Origin: Chitinophagales bacterium
Lineage (GTDB): Bacteria > Bacteroidota > Bacteroidia > Chitinophagales > BACL12
Length of the DNA stretch: 64,000 bases
Direction of reading: 5' to 3'
Assembly (NCBI GenBank): GCA_020636645.1
Contig: JACJXO010000003.1
Location: forward strand, 124,001-188,000
Shown here: piece after piece, positions 62,683-64,000 of the stretch
Layout: each line of letters begins with the position of its first letter
Numbering within the stretch: position 1 is the stretch's first letter
The notes under the pieces: generated by a model
Told to the model about the DNA's origin: nothing
The model's database searches: none
The model's input: the letters and a program-made list of their open reading frames with translations, nothing else
Translations under genes and position numbers: made by a program

Positions 62683-63762
62683 TCATTTCCGGTTGATGCG
62701 TTGTAACAGCAGATGGTCTGCCAGCACCATGGCGGTCATCGCCTCCACGATAGGTACTGCCCTGGGCAATACACAAGGATCGTGTCTGCCTTTCCCTTCA
62801 ACAGATACTTTCTGGCCGGCACTGTTCACCGTTTCCTGAGGTCTTAAAATAGTAGCAACAGGTTTAAATGCAGTGCGGAAATATATATCCATGCCATTGC
62901 TGATGCCACCCTGAATGCCCCCCGAATGATTGGTGCGGGTAACGATCTTTCCATCACGGTTTTCAAAAATGTCGTTATGCGTACTTCCACGCATACCGGC
63001 ACCATGAAACCCGCTTCCGATTTCAAACCCTTTGGCGGCATTGATACTGAGCATGGCCTTCCCGAGGTCAGCATGTAACTTATCAAACACCGGTTCACCC
63101 AAGCCGGAGGGCACACCTGATGCCACACAGGTAATGACACCACCAATGGTATCTCCTTCTTTCCGGACCGCATTTACCAGGCTGATCATTCTTTCGGCAG
63201 TTTCCTGATCCGGACAACGAATGATATTCTCATCGGTCCGACTGAGGTCCAGATCCTGATAAGATGCATCCAGCACGATATCACCAACTGCGCTTACATA
63301 AGCCTGTACATGTATTCCTTCCGTTTTTAAAACAGCCATAGCAACGGCACCTGCAGCAACTCTTGCTGCGGTTTCTCTTGCACTGGATCTGCCACCACCC
63401 CGGTGATCTCTGATGCCATACTTTTCCTGGTAGGTGAAGTCAGCATGAGAAGGTCTGTAGGTATCTGCAAGATGATCGTAATCTTTCGAACGCTGATCAC
63501 TGTTGCGTATCAGAATTGCCAGTGGAGTTCCGGTGCTTTTACCCTCCATTACACCACTCAGAAATTCACAGGTATCGGGCTCTTTTCTTTGGGTGGTAAT
63601 GCGTGATTGCCCCGGTCTTCTGCGAGCCAGTGCTTCATCTATCAGTGCTTCTGTCAATGAAATGCCCGGCGGGCATCCGTCTATGACCACACCAATTGCC
63701 GGTCCATGTGATTCACCAAATGTAGTGATGCGAAAATATGTTCCAAAAGAATTACCCGGCAT
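62683..63762 (-). CDS. aroC: Chorismate synthase
   Basis: 359-residue FMN-dependent enzyme that makes chorismate from EPSP, the last step of the shikimate pathway. Signatures: GNSFGTYFRITTFGESHGPAIGVVIDGCPPG, RRPGQSRITTQRKEPD, DYDHLADTYRPSHADFTYQ, GIRDHRGGGRSSARETAARVAAGA, and GGIQGGISNGMDIYFR. ATG 63762 is chosen because the longer frame to 63834 runs through the divergent hutI promoter, and because a TATCTTCG box lies four bases upstream. First gene of a tight four-gene operon. Confidence 0.95.
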   Translation of the reverse strand: MPGNSFGTYFRITTFGESHGPAIGVVIDGCPPGISLTEALIDEALARRRPGQSRITTQRKEPDTCEFLSGVMEGKSTGTPLAILIRNSDQRSKDYDHLADTYRPSHADFTYQEKYGIRDHRGGGRSSARETAARVAAGAVAMAVLKTEGIHVQAYVSAVGDIVLDASYQDLDLSRTDENIIRCPDQETAERMISLVNAVRKEGDTIGGVITCVASGVPSGLGEPVFDKLHADLGKAMLSINAAKGFEIGSGFHGAGMRGSTHNDIFENRDGKIVTRTNHSGGIQGGISNGMDIYFRTAFKPVATILRPQETVNSAGQKVSVEGKGRHDPCVLPRAVPIVEAMTAMVLADHLLLQRINRK

Positions 63763-63766
63763 CCTG

Positions 63767-63774
63767 CGAAGATA
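63767..63774 (-). promoter_or_regulatory. -7 box TATCTTCG, 4 bases before aroC ATG
   Basis: TATCTTCG followed by CAGG and ATG 63762. Same four-base spacing as the boxes of pyrD, GH20 and others. Confidence 0.55.
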
Positions 63775-63806
63775 CAGGTTGCGTTTGATTTGTAATCGGG
63801 CGTCCG

Positions 63807-63814
63807 TACCTTTG
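63807..63814 (+). promoter_or_regulatory. -7 box TACCTTTG, 3 bases before hutI ATG
   Basis: Perfect TAnnTTTG followed by AAG and ATG 63818. Divergent from the aroC promoter; start codons are 55 bases apart. Confidence 0.6.
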
Positions 63815-63817
63815 AAG

Positions 63818-64000
63818 ATGCCTTCCCATCGCATTCTTATTCAACAAATTCATATGCTTGGACCGGTCTGGCCTGATGGAACAGACAGGCTTGCAGGCAA
63901 AGACATGAATCTTTTCCCAACCCTCAGCAATGCATGGCTGCTATCTGAGAACGGGCGCATTGCTGCATATGGCACGATGGATCAGGAACTTCCTGAAGCT
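63818..64000 (+). CDS. hutI: Imidazolonepropionase, N-terminal part (3' truncated)
   Basis: First 61 codons of an amidohydrolase-superfamily protein that runs off the right edge. It begins MPSHRILIQQIHMLGPVWPD and contains LSNAWLLSENGRIAAYGTMDQ, the small beta-domain of imidazolonepropionases (histidine degradation, third step), whose Bacteroidota members have this 'N-A-W-L-L-x-x-x-G-R-I-A-x-x-G' segment. The catalytic part is outside the window, so the name is tentative. ATG 63854 is an alternative start but lacks the 'ILIQQI' strand and promoter spacing. Confidence 0.7.
   Translation, partial: MPSHRILIQQIHMLGPVWPDGTDRLAGKDMNLFPTLSNAWLLSENGRIAAYGTMDQELPEA

Noticed and set aside
1..64000. 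Prophage, insertion sequence, integrase, defence island or biosynthetic gene cluster
   Set aside because: No transposase, integrase, phage structural, restriction, CRISPR-Cas, NRPS or PKS-like gene was seen in any frame read; accessory DNA is limited to small AT-rich genes, repeats and the T9SS array.

Overview
The window is a densely packed bacterial chromosome segment with no rRNA, tRNA, phage or CRISPR signal. It is Bacteroidota, probably a free-living Saprospiria/Chitinophagia-like lineage. The support is: secreted proteins with type IX secretion (T9SS) sorting domains of both the 'PNP...G' type and the gliding-motility/CHU_C type, TAnnTTTG -7 promoter boxes, scarcity of Shine-Dalgarno sequences, DUF3667, a Hsp70 of the HscA kind with the N-terminus usual in the phylum, and a small SRP RNA of Bacteroidota form. 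The species cannot be named from sequence alone.

Layout. 1-8.4 kb: 3' end of a YbdK-type carboxylate-amine ligase, transaldolase, SRP RNA (minus strand), acyl-CoA carboxylase carboxyltransferase subunit, a small lipoprotein divergent from a GH20 hexosaminidase, a large T9SS protein and a Tat-exported asparaginase-family Ntn hydrolase. 8.4-13 kb: repeat-rich spacers around pyrD and hscA, and an AT-rich orphan ORF flanked by palindromic repeats. 13-18.7 kb: lipoprotein MsrB, a methyltransferase, and a minus-strand cobalamin-riboswitch operon encoding a T9SS-sorted beta-propeller-like surface protein followed by BtuF, BtuC and BtuD. 18.7-24.7 kb: envelope proteins, dnaG with an inserted AT-rich lipoprotein gene bracketed by a duplicated dnaG 3' end, YbjN and a CstB-like MBL/rhodanese protein. 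24.8-34 kb: TonB-dependent receptor, ALDH3-like dehydrogenase, CBS protein, ilvE, rdgB, and an ECF sigma factor with an unusual inner-membrane/outer-membrane fusion partner. 34-42.8 kb: etfB-etfA-bfn-nupC operon with two small envelope genes, TPR protein, tilS, M43 protease, mdh. 42.9-52.5 kb: DUF3667 protein and a four-member tandem family of large T9SS surface proteins, two intact and two broken by one continuous corrupted block. 52.6-64 kb: RND/MMPL exporter with lipoprotein partner, penicillin-acylase-type hydrolase, and the minus-strand operon aroC-gltP-SDR-amidohydrolase, divergent from the start of hutI.

The most notable themes are: (1) a riboswitch-controlled B12 uptake operon whose surface component seems to be a T9SS-delivered counterpart of the BtuG lipoprotein; (2) a repeated promoter geometry in which the -7 box sits four bases before the start codon, predicting leaderless mRNAs for housekeeping genes (dnaG, pyrD, aroC, GH20, msrB and others); (3) a cassette-like insertion at the 3' end of dnaG; (4) a tandem T9SS protein family showing gene conversion in one pair and a suspicious corrupted block in the other. 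All calls come from reading the sequence; no database search was run.
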